Of a DNA stretch of 13,420 nt, positions 6,169 to 13,280 are shown in pieces; positions within the stretch are counted from its first letter, which is position 1; each line of letters starts with the position of its first letter. The position numbers were made by a program, and so were the translations under genes. The stretch is from assembly GCA_001986395.2 (NCBI GenBank), contig MQVO02000244.1, positions 1-13,420 on the forward strand. Reading direction: 5' to 3'. Source of the DNA: Irpex lacteus (lineage: Eukaryota; Basidiomycota; Agaricomycetes; Polyporales; Irpicaceae). Below the pieces are notes generated by a model. That model saw only the letters and a program-made list of their open reading frames with translations, searched no databases and was not told where the DNA came from.

Positions 6169-6370
6169 ATATAATAAATAATTAATATAAGATATCTATG
6201 CTGAGGAAGTACTAACTAAATTTATAATTACTGGTAAGTTAGTATACTTAACTGAAGACAAGAAACTGATCTTCTCCTACCTCTAATACAATTAATTTAA
6301 TTCTATAAAATTAGAAATCAAAAGGGTAAATTGTATTCTATAAAAATTAAAAATAATTTGAGTGTGGAGC

Positions 6371-6394
6371 AGTGGTTCGATTCCACTCTGGCCT
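6371..6394 (+). other. tRNA T-arm-like sequence, orphan
   Basis: AGTGG-TTCGATT-CCACT is a perfect T arm followed by CTGGCCT, which would be an acceptor 3' strand. No matching AGGCCAG-type 5' strand or anticodon arm lies at normal distance. An anticodon-like loop ACTGATC occurs at about 6268. It may be the 3' end of a broken or intron-split tRNA. Confidence 0.35.
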
Positions 6395-6644
6395 ATTATC
6401 TTTATTTCTTGCTTTCTTCTTACACTAAGTAAAAAAAACAGTACTAGATACAGAGATATATTACAGTGTGATTCCTAACTCAATTTAAGGTACTTAGACT
6501 TAGCATTATGTACTTTAAGATTTTATCTTAAGCGTAGTGTTTAAATACTACAGCTATAATCTTACTTTTCAAGTTTATACTTGGGTACAAAGTGTTGATA
6601 CTCAATATAAGCTAAGCAATATGCAACTACTAAATACACTACCA

Positions 6645-6686
6645 AAACTGTAAGATGATAGTATAGTATCTTATATCTTACAGTTT
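6645..6686. repeat. Perfect 12-bp stem hairpin
   Basis: AAACTGTAAGAT (6645-6656) with ATCTTACAGTTT (6675-6686), 18-base loop that itself contains AGTATAGTATC-type repeats. Confidence 0.75.
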
Positions 6687-6805
6687 ATTTTATCCTTTTC
6701 CAGTCTATGAAAATAGCAACCCAAAAAAAAAATGTTATTATGGTTAAACAGTTTTCAACTACTACTAATGTTTGTGCCCCTGAAAATAAAGAAATTACCT
6801 GTTTT

Positions 6806-6827
6806 CCTCTTTTTTATATAAAAAAGG
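6806..6827. repeat. T/A hairpin abutting E4
   Basis: CCTCTTTTTTATATAAAAAAGG followed by ATCC. The same arrangement, hairpin-GGATCC-palindromic element, occurs at 9058-9146. Confidence 0.7.
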
Positions 6828-6831
6828 ATCC

Positions 6832-6870
6832 CCCAAAAAACTAATTATTTATAATTCCTAGTTTTTTTGG
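6832..6870. mobile_element. Palindromic element E4
   Basis: Left end CCC(A)6CTAA, interior TTATTTATAATT, right end CCTAG(T)7GG; 39 bp. It is the shortest copy, inside the unidentified broken ORF. Confidence 0.75.
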
Positions 6871-7248
6871 TGGTGAGATTAAAAAGGCTGTAGATTCACA
6901 GTATAAGTATATATGTACCGAAGTTTAAATAACCGTTAGAAGATGAAATATCTAAACTTCCAATTGATAGTGCAAATTAGGCTATAAGTAAATATGCTGC
7001 TTTTATGGAAAAACATAGTGCAAAAACTTAATTACGAGTTGATGAAGAGCGTGCTAAGTGTGTAGAGACTGTTATAAGGAAATACTGAAAAAATATCCTA
7101 ATATTTTTGAACAAAGTATAGAAAATAGAGTTAGTAAAGTAGCTGAAGGAAAATTATTTAATGAAGAACATGAAGAGAATATGTTACTAGGACAAGGGGA
7201 ATTACCTTAAAGCTATTTTAACTAAATGTGTTAGGTAACTAATTCATG

Positions 7249-7314
7249 GCTCTAATTAAAATTTAATTTAATTAAATTTTAATAATACCGGGATAATTAA
7301 TTAGTTTTTTTTGT
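7249..7314. mobile_element. AT palindrome element E9, inverted copy of 10468-10522
   Basis: GGCTCTAATTAAAATTTAAT... through AATACCGGGATAATTAATTA is identical, over about 55 bases, to the reverse complement of 10468-10522. The right end continues AG(T)8G, like other family ends; the left end (AACTAATTCATGGC) has lost the A-run. Confidence 0.65.
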
Positions 7315-7377
7315 TTATGGTGTTAAATTAAAAGATTTTCAAGATTGATGCAATATAAGCCGAATTAATAAAGAATA

Positions 7378-7437
7378 AGGATCCTTTCACTCAAAAAGGA
7401 TTTGACCTGGTTTGGCCCTGATTCAAATCTGGGTTGA
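7378..7437 (+). other. tRNA-like arms, unassigned
   Basis: ATCCTTT-CACTCAA-AAAGGAT is a perfect 7-bp stem with a 7-base loop, followed about 25 bases later by a T-arm-like CCTGA-TTCAAAT-CTGGG. A normal acceptor stem was not found and U33 is missing in that loop. It may be a decayed tRNA or intron stem. Confidence 0.25.
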
Positions 7438-7439
7438 AT

Positions 7440-7803
7440 AAATTGAGGTAAGACTCCGTTTTAACAAGTTATTACATTTATTTCTGTATGGTTCAGCTAT
7501 CGAACTTAGTGTTGGCAGGTTTATAATAACATATTCCCTCCGTACTCCTTGCCACTTAGGTTAGGTGCGTTAGATCTCTCTGACGGGAGGAAGATAAAAA
7601 AGTAGAAGTACCAAAAGGGATATACTTTTTTTATCTTAAGTTTAATAATTGACCATCCAATCATATAATTAATTAGTGCTAATTTAAGTAAGTTAGACCT
7701 ACGATTATTATTGCAACCCCTTTATTAATTAAAAACAAAAGAAAAAGAGAAAAAGAATAGAGGATATTCTATGGAGACAGGGGGTTATAAAAATAAAATT
7801 ATC
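7440..7803. other. Spacer 3' of nad1
   Basis: No gene found on either strand. There is an imperfect GC-richer stem between CCCTCCGT (about 7532-7539) and ACGGGAGG (about 7583-7590). It lies downstream of nad1 (minus) and could include its 3' processing signal, which cannot be recognised by sequence. Confidence 0.4.
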
Positions 7804-8823
7804 TTAGTAAGGACTAATATCAAAAGCAATTAAAATACTTGGAACTAAGATAATGAATGCTACAGCTATAGGTAATAAATTTAACCAACATAATTCAACT
7901 AATTGATCATATCTTAATCTAGGTAATGTAGCTCTAAACCATACAAACATAAAACAGAATACACAAGTTTTTAAACCTAATATTATAGATTGTAAATTAA
8001 TGAAAGATTCATTTACAAATAATTCAGGCATATTATATCCTCCAAAGAATAAAATTGCTGTGATAGAACTAAATAAAACAATAGAACTATATTCAGCTAA
8101 GAAAAAGAAAACAAAAATGATTGAACTATGTTCTGTGAAGAATCCGGCTACTAATTCTGATTCAGCTTCTTGAAGATCAAAAGGTGTTCTAGAAGTTTCC
8201 GCTAAAATAGAAATAAAATAGAAAATAAAAACAGGAAGTAATGGAAGTACAAACCAGACAGCTTGTTGACTCTCAATAATTGTAGTAAAATTAAAGGATC
8301 CTGTTAGTAAAATTACTATTAAAATAGCACTACTTAAAATTAATTCGTAACTAATCATTGCTGCTGTTGATCTTAAAGAACCTAAAAAGGCATATTTACT
8401 ATTGGCACTCCATCCTGCAAATAAAATACCATATACACCTAAAGAAGATAATGCTAAGGTATATAGTACTCCTAATGAAAAATCAAATAAAGTTAAACCT
8501 TGACCAAATGGTATTACTCCCCAACCTAATAAACTAAAGACTAGTGTGGATACAGGAGCTAAATAAAATAATATTTTATTTGATTGTGAAGGTATAACTG
8601 TTTCTTTAAGAATTAATTTTAAAGCATCACTAAAGGGTTGAAGAATCCCATAGTAACCTACTGTATTTGGACCTACTCTTCTTTGATGTGCTGCTAATTG
8701 TTTTCTTTCTATTATTGTCATGAAAGCTACTGCTAATAATACTGGCAGAACAATTAATAAAACATCTATTAAATTTATAAGTATATCTAATACTGTAGAT
8801 ATTAAGTTATTAATATTGATCAT
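7804..8823 (-). CDS. nad1: NADH dehydrogenase subunit 1
   Basis: ND1 is the complex I membrane subunit forming the quinone-entry channel at the junction with the hydrophilic arm. The 339-residue frame is intact and full length. Landmarks are MTIIERKQLAAHQRRVGPNT near residues 35-54, YYGILQPFSDALKLILKE, the RSTAAMISYEL region near 151-161, ETSRTPFDLQEAESELVAGF near 209-228 with the conserved acidic loop, and WFRATLPRLRYDQL near 296-309. About eight hydrophobic helices are apparent. All Trp codons are TGG. It is read away from the 8824-9000 AT-rich leader containing a (TA)n run. It is the only long gene here without any frame break. Its leader and first codons are duplicated in inverted orientation at 6010-6046. 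No intron. Confidence 0.97.
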   Translation of the reverse strand: MININNLISTVLDILINLIDVLLIVLPVLLAVAFMTIIERKQLAAHQRRVGPNTVGYYGILQPFSDALKLILKETVIPSQSNKILFYLAPVSTLVFSLLGWGVIPFGQGLTLFDFSLGVLYTLALSSLGVYGILFAGWSANSKYAFLGSLRSTAAMISYELILSSAILIVILLTGSFNFTTIIESQQAVWFVLPLLPVFIFYFISILAETSRTPFDLQEAESELVAGFFTEHSSIIFVFFFLAEYSSIVLFSSITAILFFGGYNMPELFVNESFINLQSIILGLKTCVFCFMFVWFRATLPRLRYDQLVELCWLNLLPIAVAFIILVPSILIAFDISPY

Positions 8824-8909
8824 ATTCTTATATATTTTTTATTTATAACTTTTTTATTAATTTATTTAAATAAAATTTATTAGTTTAGATAAATAAATTT
8901 AATAATTTA

Positions 8910-8932
8910 ATATATATATATATATATATATA
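8910..8932. repeat. (TA)n microsatellite in the nad1 leader region
   Basis: About eleven TA units; low-complexity AT spacer 5' of nad1. Confidence 0.8.
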
Positions 8933-9019
8933 ATATAGTGTAATTATACTATATATTTTTATACATTTACACACATTTATTAATATCGATTCCCCCCTTA
9001 TCTTTTTTACTTTATTTTC

Positions 9020-9159
9020 TCCAGCCTCCCCACAGTATCCTTAATCCTTATTATCCCCCTTTGTTTTAATATATAAAAACAAAGGATCCAAAAAAAAAAA
9101 CTAGTTAGAATTATTTCATCCGCAAAAGCGACCTTAGTTTTTTGGGTAAGGAGGCTGGA
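9020..9159. repeat. Nested palindrome with GC-rich outer stem
   Basis: Outer stem TCCAGCCTCC (9020-9029) with GGAGGCTGGA (9150-9159). Inside lie a perfect 10-bp hairpin CCTTTGTTTT (9058-9067)/AAAACAAAGG (9076-9085), GGATCC, and then element E5. It is a stem within which two other hairpins sit side by side. Confidence 0.75.
9088..9146. mobile_element. Palindromic element E5
   Basis: Left end CC(A)11CTAG, interior TTAGAATTATTTCATCCGC-AAAA-GCGACC with a small CGC/GCG hairpin, right end TTAG(T)6GGG. It follows GGATCC directly, as E4 does. Confidence 0.75.
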
Positions 9160-9379
9160 ATGTGGAATATGGCTTGTTTTATTCTATTTCTTTTGTATTC
9201 CCCTTTATTTTTAATTAAAAAATAAATTTTTAAGATAAAAGGCAAAAAGAAATAGACCTTAAATAAAAAGGGTAATAAAGGAATATAAAATAAAAAAAGG
9301 GGTCTTTAGAATAAAATAATAAATTCAACCTACTATTATTTAATAATTTTTTTAATATGAAGCCTCCCCTCAACCTCAC

Positions 9380-9414
9380 CCTACCTCTTTTTTATATAAA
9401 TAAAAAGAGGTAGG
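9380..9414. repeat. Perfect 13-bp stem hairpin
   Basis: CCTACCTCTTTTT (9380-9392) with AAAAAGAGGTAGG (9402-9414), loop of 9. Confidence 0.8.
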
Positions 9415-9610
9415 ATAGAGAAATAGTGGTGTGGAGTATAATCTAATTTGAATATAGATATAAAAATAAAACTAAAAACAATAATAGTATATCTTACATC
9501 TTTCCTTTTTCTCCTTTTTTTCCTTTGTTTTTTTTTGGTCTTTTTCTTTTTAATAATTAAAAAAAAAAAAGAAATAATGAAAATAAAAAGGAAAAAAAGG
9601 CATGTACTTT

Positions 9611-9641
9611 CCTTTTGTTTTTTTTTTAAAAAAACAAAAGG
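9611..9641. repeat. Perfect 14-bp stem hairpin
   Basis: CCTTTTGTTTTTTT (9611-9624) with AAAAAAACAAAAGG (9628-9641), loop of 3. Confidence 0.8.
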
Positions 9642-9807
9642 CATAACATATCACTGTAACAATCAAAAATGGTCCTTTTTATGTCTTTTTATTTTAAGAA
9701 AATAAATCAAATAAATAAGCCAGCCCTCCCCACTATCCACTTTCTTAGCTTGGATGGCTGGTGGGAAAAGGAGGATAGAGGATATTTATTATTTTTTATT
9801 TAGGCGA

Positions 9808-9878
9808 TTTTCTCTTTTGGACTCGAACCAAAATTAACATTTTAGAAGAATGCTGTTCTACCATTAAACTAAGAGAGA
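9808..9878 (-). tRNA. trnR: tRNA-Arg (UCU)
   Basis: Minus strand: acceptor TCTCTCT with AGAGAAA (one C-A mismatch), D stem GTTT/GAAC with AATGGTA loop, anticodon stem GCATT/AATGT with loop CTTCTAA (anticodon UCU, reads AGA/AGG), T arm TTTGG-TTCGAGT-CCAAA, discriminator A. AGA is the main Arg codon of the genes here. Confidence 0.88.
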
Positions 9879-10107
9879 AAAAAATATTAAGTATTTATTA
9901 TCGGCTTGTATTAAATTATTATATTAATTTCTCTACTCCCCTTTTTATAATATAAGAAAATAATCCAATAAATACTACCCACTAAATACTTTCCACATTA
10001 TAGCCTCCACCCTCTTAATCTTTATTTAATAATACAGTGGATATTGTGGAGGTGATAAGGATTAAATAAAAAATTAGGATAGAGGGCATTAGGATAAAAA
10101 GAATAAA
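9879..10107. other. Spacer between trnR and trnC
   Basis: Contains an imperfect long inverted repeat: CTCCACCCTCTTAATC (about 10005-10020) against GATAAGGATTAAAT and GGATAGAGGG (about 10056-10087). No gene. Confidence 0.4.
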
Positions 10108-10179
10108 AGGGTTAAGAAGGAATTGAACCTTAATATAAGTTTTGCAGACCTACTACAGAACCATCTGTAAACTCAACCC
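10108..10179 (-). tRNA. trnC: tRNA-Cys (GCA)
   Basis: Minus strand: acceptor GGGTTGA with TTAACCC, D stem TACAG/CTGTA, anticodon stem TAGGT/ACTTA with loop CTGCAAA (anticodon GCA), T arm TAAGG-TTCAATT-CCTTC with one mismatch, discriminator U, as typical of tRNA-Cys. Confidence 0.88.
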
Positions 10180-10181
10180 AT

Positions 10182-10203
10182 AGCCACTTTGTGGTCAGTG
10201 GCT
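10182..10203. repeat. Hairpin at the trnC 5' flank
   Basis: AGCCACT (10182-10188) with AGTGGCT (10197-10203), 7 bp with a loop of 8, two bases from the trnC 5' end. Could help 5' processing; that is inference. Confidence 0.5.
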
Positions 10204-10467
10204 TGATACTTTTTTATTTAAATTTAATTTAAAATAAAAAGAAAATAATAATGAGAGTATTAGCCCCAGATTAATTAATTTTATCTGAATATATATATCC
10301 CTTTTACTATGTATAATTTAATAAATTTAAAAAAAATTCCGTTTTAAGTTTGATGGGCAAATCAATTTGTATAACTTTTCCAAATTTAAAAATCTAACAA
10401 GCAATAATTTGTTAGAGTTCAAATGAGTAACTATAAAATAGTATGTAAAAATAATTATATATTAAAT
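10204..10467. other. Spacer without a recognised gene
   Basis: AT-rich, with a hairpin CTAACAA (10394-10400)/TTGTTAG (10409-10415) followed at once by AGTTCAAATGAG, which resembles a tRNA T loop. A complete tRNA could not be folded. Confidence 0.4.
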
Positions 10468-10534
10468 TAATTAATTATCCCGGTATTATTAAAATTTAAT
10501 TAAATTAAATTTTAATTAGAGCCTAGTTTTTTTA
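10468..10534. mobile_element. AT palindrome element E8, with one family end
   Basis: AATTAATTATCCCGGTATTA, then an AT palindrome, then TTAGAGCCTAG(T)7A. The right end is the family end CCTAG(T)n; the left family end is absent. The body is the inverted copy of 7249-7303 and close to the inner part of E2. Confidence 0.65.
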
Positions 10535-10549
10535 GGTAAAATAAATATA

Positions 10550-10960
10550 GTTTGGTGAGCACTCAATTTTCTATGGAAGTCCTATTCTCAACTTGTAGGT
10601 CACCACCTAGGAGATGGTTCTCTGGCTATGACACAAACATCTATTATTCCGTATTTTTTTTAATGGACTCAAACTGCTAAGCGGCTCAGTTATGTTTGGT
10701 CTGTTTAAACAACACTACAACATTACTACGGTCGGTTTTACTCGGTATGTCTCAGCATACCAAAAGGGAATTCATGTACCATTCTTTCAAGTAATAACTC
10801 GAAATTATCCACAACTTACCTCAACCCCAAAAAAACTAGTTAGAATTAATTCTAATTCCTAGTTTTTTGGGGATTTATCTCTTTGTTATCGGTTCAAGAG
10901 TTTTATAATTTAATAGAATTTAAACCCCTTTGTACAAACTCACGCTTTCTTTATCTTAAA
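10550..10960 (+). pseudogene. LAGLIDADG homing endonuclease remnant cut by E6
   Basis: The frame carries QLVGHHLGDGSLAMTQTSI, the first LAGLIDADG helix (LVGHHLGDGS) of the single-chain type seen in group I introns of fungal cob, cox and rRNA genes. It is followed by WTQTAKRLSYVWSV, LQHYYG and, one frame over, FTRYVSAYQKGIHVPFFQV and ITRNYPQLTS. Family members then continue to a second LAGLIDADG half; here element E6 (10825-10872) interrupts and little recognisable follows. Stops (TAA at about 10660 and 10706) and a frame change show it is inactive as given. It is on the plus strand between minus-strand genes, with no flanking exon recognised, and E8 lies immediately upstream. Confidence 0.8.
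10825..10872. mobile_element. Palindromic element E6, the most symmetric copy
   Basis: CCCC(A)7CTAG, inner stem TTAGAATT/AATTCTAA, CCTAG(T)6GGGG; 48 bp, almost a perfect palindrome. Inserted in the LAGLIDADG frame after the NYPQLTS block. Nearly identical to E1. Confidence 0.85.
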
Positions 10961-11017
10961 GTAAAACGGGGGTTATACAAATTTAAATTTTATTTTTACT
11001 AAAGAAAGGGAGCCTAT

Positions 11018-11631
11018 TTATCTATTAGTAGTTTTTTTAGAGATAAATATAGGTGCTACCATTGCTAATAATAATATTAAACTAGTTATAATTAACCAGA
11101 ATGCTCCTAATGTATAAAGACTTTGACCTACAGCTTGTACTTGTAAAAAGTTAACAAAAGTAGTATCCACAGTTACTGGATTAAATGCATTAAATACAAC
11201 ATTAGCACTAGATATATTAGAATCTAAAAAGAATCCATTTAAATTAGTTAATGTATTTAAAAATGTTGATAATAAAGACACATCACTAACTGTAAAAGGT
11301 GTTATAGTAAAAAATTCATAAATAAATAAAGAACCAATGGCTAATGCTAAAGGTAAATTTTTAGTATATTGACTACCAGCATCTAAAATATCTGTTAATT
11401 TTATGTTTATCATCATTATAACAAATAAGAATAAAACTGCAATGGCACCAATATATACAATAATATAAGAAATACCTATAAACCTATACCCGATAAGATT
11501 AAATATCCAGCTGCATTAACAAATACAGAGATTAAAAAAATTACAGCAATTACTGGATTTTTAGATGTAATTACTAAAACACTAGAAAGTAGAGAACCAA
11601 AAGCTAATAAATCTATAAAAATATTTTTCAT
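11018..11631 (-). CDS. nad6: NADH dehydrogenase subunit 6, one apparent frame break
   Basis: ND6 is a membrane subunit of complex I. From ATG (11631-11629) it reads MKNIFIDLLAFGSLLSSVLV, then SKNPVIAVIFLISVFVNAAG with the family pattern NP(V)x-A-x-x-F-L-I, and LILSGIG. At about 11481 one T appears to be missing from a T-run (GGTTTATAGG). After that point the correct frame continues ISYIIVYIGAIAVLFLFVIM, the highly conserved ND6 helix, through MMINIKLTD to TNR-TAA. Total about 204 residues, normal for fungi. Five membrane helices are apparent. An ATG inside the conserved helix (11416) opens the downstream frame, but it is not the real start. The single run-length indel is of the same kind as those in cob and atp9. 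Confidence 0.92.
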
Positions 11632-11932
11632 GTTAAAGTTTAAATTTTGATTTAGCCTATATAATTTATTTTATAAGATAAAATTATACTCGATTATATT
11701 TTACCTTTAACTATATCCTATGATTTTATTAAAAAAATATACAATCAGTGGATGCTGTTCCCTTCCCCTTTGTCCATCCCATTTTATAATTAAAAAGGAG
11801 AGAAGGAAAAAGAGTAGTGGTTAGATAATTGCTAATATATACAGACAAAAGGCTGTAGACAAGATATAAATATATCAAGTAGGTTTAACCTAGAATATTT
11901 GATAAAATAATATTTTATATAATTAAATATAA
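11632..11932. other. nad6 upstream spacer
   Basis: No gene. It holds an imperfect pyrimidine/purine stem: CCCTTCCCCTTT (about 11760-11771) facing AAAAAGGAGAGAAGG (about 11794-11808) across an AT-rich loop. Confidence 0.45.
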
Positions 11933-12034
11933 CAAAAAAACTAATTATTTCTGTCCACAATCCAATCCACACTCCACTCCACAATCCACAAAGTGGGCTG
12001 GGGTGGAGTGGATTGGGCTGGACCTAGTTTTTTT
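11933..12034. mobile_element. Palindromic element E7 with GC-rich interior
   Basis: Left end C(A)7CTAA and ATTATTTC as in E2 and E4; interior a long stem of TCCA-type words (GTCCACAATCCAATCCAC...) facing GGGGTGGAGTGGATTGGGCT; right end GGACCTAG(T)7. Same ends as the family but a wholly different, internally repetitive interior. Confidence 0.75.
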
Positions 12035-12214
12035 ATGACTAATTTATTTAATTATACAATTTCTATTCCCTTATTTTTATTTTGTAAAGAAAAAGAGAAT
12101 GAGACTAAATAATTAAATAAAACTCTATAATTTTTCTTATTTTTTAATATTTTATTTAAAATAAAGGATAGGAGAGTAAAAAGTAAAGTATACTTATTTA
12201 GTTTATTTTATTAT
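12035..12214. other. Spacer 3' of trnS
   Basis: AT-rich sequence; no gene or clear structure seen beyond the usual T/A runs. Confidence 0.4.
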
Positions 12215-12294
12215 CGGAATAGAGAGGAATCGAACCTCCAAGGGTTGCCCCAGACAATTAGCAATCGTATTAACTTACCAGTGAAAACTATTCC
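12215..12294 (-). tRNA. trnS: tRNA-Ser (GCU)
   Basis: Minus strand: perfect acceptor GGAATAG/CTATTCC, discriminator G. Anticodon stem TACGA/TTGTC with loop TTGCTAA gives GCU. Long variable arm GGG-GCAA-CCC marks a class II tRNA. T arm GGAGG-TTCGATT-CCTCT. Confidence 0.92.
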
Positions 12295-12434
12295 TTAAAT
12301 ATAGCCTTTATTTCTTTTTATTTTCTTAAGAAAATAAAAAGGCTTAATTAAATTAATAAAGGTAAGTGCGTATGGGGTATTAATACATAATATAATTTTA
12401 CTAAACTATATTATAAAATACATACCTGATACTA

Positions 12435-12655
12435 TTATGAGTATAATAATAAGAAAGCGATCATTAAAGAGATAATCCAGTTGCTTCGGCTAGAGCAAAT
12501 CCTAAGATTGCGTAACTGAATAATTGATTTTTAATTTGAGGGTTTCTTGCTGTTGATGCAATTAAAGAAGAGAAGATTAATCCAATCCCTGCTCCTGCTC
12601 CAATTAAACCAGAGCAAGCTAATCCTGCTCCTAAATATTTAGCTGCTGTTAACAT
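12435..12655 (-). CDS. atp9: ATP synthase F0 subunit 9 (c-ring), one apparent frame break
   Basis: Proteolipid forming the rotating c-ring of ATP synthase. It starts [20 protein letters not shown], has the Gly-rich helix 1 with [10 protein letters not shown], the polar loop [11 protein letters not shown], and helix 2 with FALAEATGL, whose Glu is the proton-binding residue. The frame then appears to lack one T at about 12471 (TTATCTC for TTATTCTC). Past it, [14 protein letters not shown] completes a standard 74-residue subunit ending at 12435. Read literally the protein would stop early as ATGLSL and lose the end of helix 2. The indel is in a pyrimidine run and resembles those in cob and nad6. 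trnS lies downstream on the same strand. Confidence 0.93.
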
Positions 12656-12911
12656 ATTTAAAATATGAGAACAGTAAGATAGTGTCTGAAATTAGAAATT
12701 AAATAACTAATATCAAAGTTATAAGAATCCTTTACCCCTTTACTTCCTTATCATTTTCCCTTAATAAGGAAAAATGGCATAGGAAGATATGATAGAGGGG
12801 TATGGACATAATTCCTTTTATATCCTTATATATTTTTATTTTTTGTATTTTCCCTTTTTATTTTTTTTAAAAAGGGGGGTATAAAATTAAAAAAAGGGGT
12901 AAAGTAAATAG
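12656..12911. other. atp9 upstream spacer with hairpins
   Basis: Holds a quasi-palindrome around 12730-12805 (ACCCCTTTACTTCCTTATC facing ATATGATAGAGGGGT) and a T/A hairpin CCCTTTTT (12852-12859)/AAAAAGGG (12869-12876). No gene; likely includes the atp9 leader. Confidence 0.5.
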
Positions 12912-13181
12912 TTTAATTTAATTTATCTAACTTTAAATAAGATTACACGACGACTACCTTCTAATACAGTACCTGTATTTACTGAAAAGGATGGTGTATG
13001 TGTACAACATAATTCCATGGAACAAGTAGCAGTTTGGCTAAGTGGACAACTAGATCGTGATGTAAACCCTCGACAAGTCTCACTGGCAGCTAAGAGCCCA
13101 ACTCGAAGTGTGTCAGGGTATCGTATTATTCGTTCTAACACACCTCTAGGTTACTCTAAGAACTTTGATGATAAGTCATAG
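12912..13181 (+). pseudogene. C-terminal remnant of an intron endonuclease (NUMOD-like DNA-binding tail)
   Basis: The frame is open from a TAG at 12909 to a TAG at 13179 with no early ATG. It reads ITRRLPSNTVPVFTEKDG, then NSMEQVAVWLSGQLDRDVNP and RQVSLAAKSPTRSVSGYRII. The pattern (value/phrase, then S-x-x-x-x-A-x-x-L, a helix, then I/V-x-G-Y-x-I) resembles NUMOD1-type helix-turn-helix modules at the C-terminus of mitochondrial GIY-YIG and HNH endonucleases. The codons are much less AT-biased than the neighbours, which fits a foreign mobile gene. The catalytic domain is absent. Family assignment is by pattern only. Confidence 0.45.
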
Positions 13182-13200
13182 TGCTACTCCCCTCTCCTCC

Positions 13201-13226
13201 CCTTTTTTTATATTAAAAAAAAAAGG
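13201..13226. repeat. T/A hairpin
   Basis: CCTTTTTTT (13201-13209) with AAAAAAAGG (13218-13226), 20 bases after the stop of the preceding remnant. Confidence 0.7.
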
Positions 13227-13280
13227 ATAAGCAATAATTATATAATTATGTGATTTGTATAGTATAGCGATTATTTGATG

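Larger units (their letters stand above)
6740..7210 (+). pseudogene. Unidentified broken ORF interrupted by two hairpins
   Basis: Starts MVKQFSTTTNVCAPENKEIT (ATG at 6740) and runs into a T/A hairpin and element E4 (6806-6870). A coding-like sequence then resumes: EIKKAVDSQYKYICTEV, LEDEISKLPIDSAN, AISKYAAFMEKHSAKT, LRVDEERAKCVETVIRKY and a final block KKYPNIFEQSIENRVSK...LLGQGELP before TAA at 7208-7210. TAG, TAA and a frame change separate the blocks. The charged, helical composition without membrane segments is unlike the respiratory genes. It could be a plasmid accessory protein, but I do not recognise the family. Confidence 0.5.
8933..9807. other. Gene-free spacer of stacked palindromes
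   Basis: No gene or tRNA is convincing here; short Lys/Phe-rich open frames on both strands arise from T/A-run hairpins. It contains a nested palindrome with E5 (9020-9159), an interleaved A-B-A'-B' repeat set (about 9183-9290), hairpins 9380-9414 and 9611-9641, and a loose inverted pair around 9722-9775. Confidence 0.65.

Noticed and set aside
6190..6400. A possible intron-containing tRNA-Ser(UGA), from an ACTGATC loop at about 6268 and the T arm at 6371
   Set aside because: No acceptor strand matches CTGGCCT, and the distance would need a roughly 90-base insert; only the T arm is reported.
9381..9705. Two overlapping open frames on opposite strands rich in Lys, Phe and Arg
   Set aside because: They are translations of T-run/A-run hairpins with no recognisable domain; the two strands mirror each other as palindromes do.
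159..12034. A CRISPR-like array from the repeated A-run/T-run elements
   Set aside because: Spacing is irregular (kilobases), the repeats are palindromic insertions with variable interiors, and the setting is a fungal mitochondrion.
12923..13141. Minus-strand open frame opposite the endonuclease-like remnant
   Set aside because: The plus-strand reading gives a plausible endonuclease tail; the minus reading is Cys/Ser-rich without family features and is its shadow.
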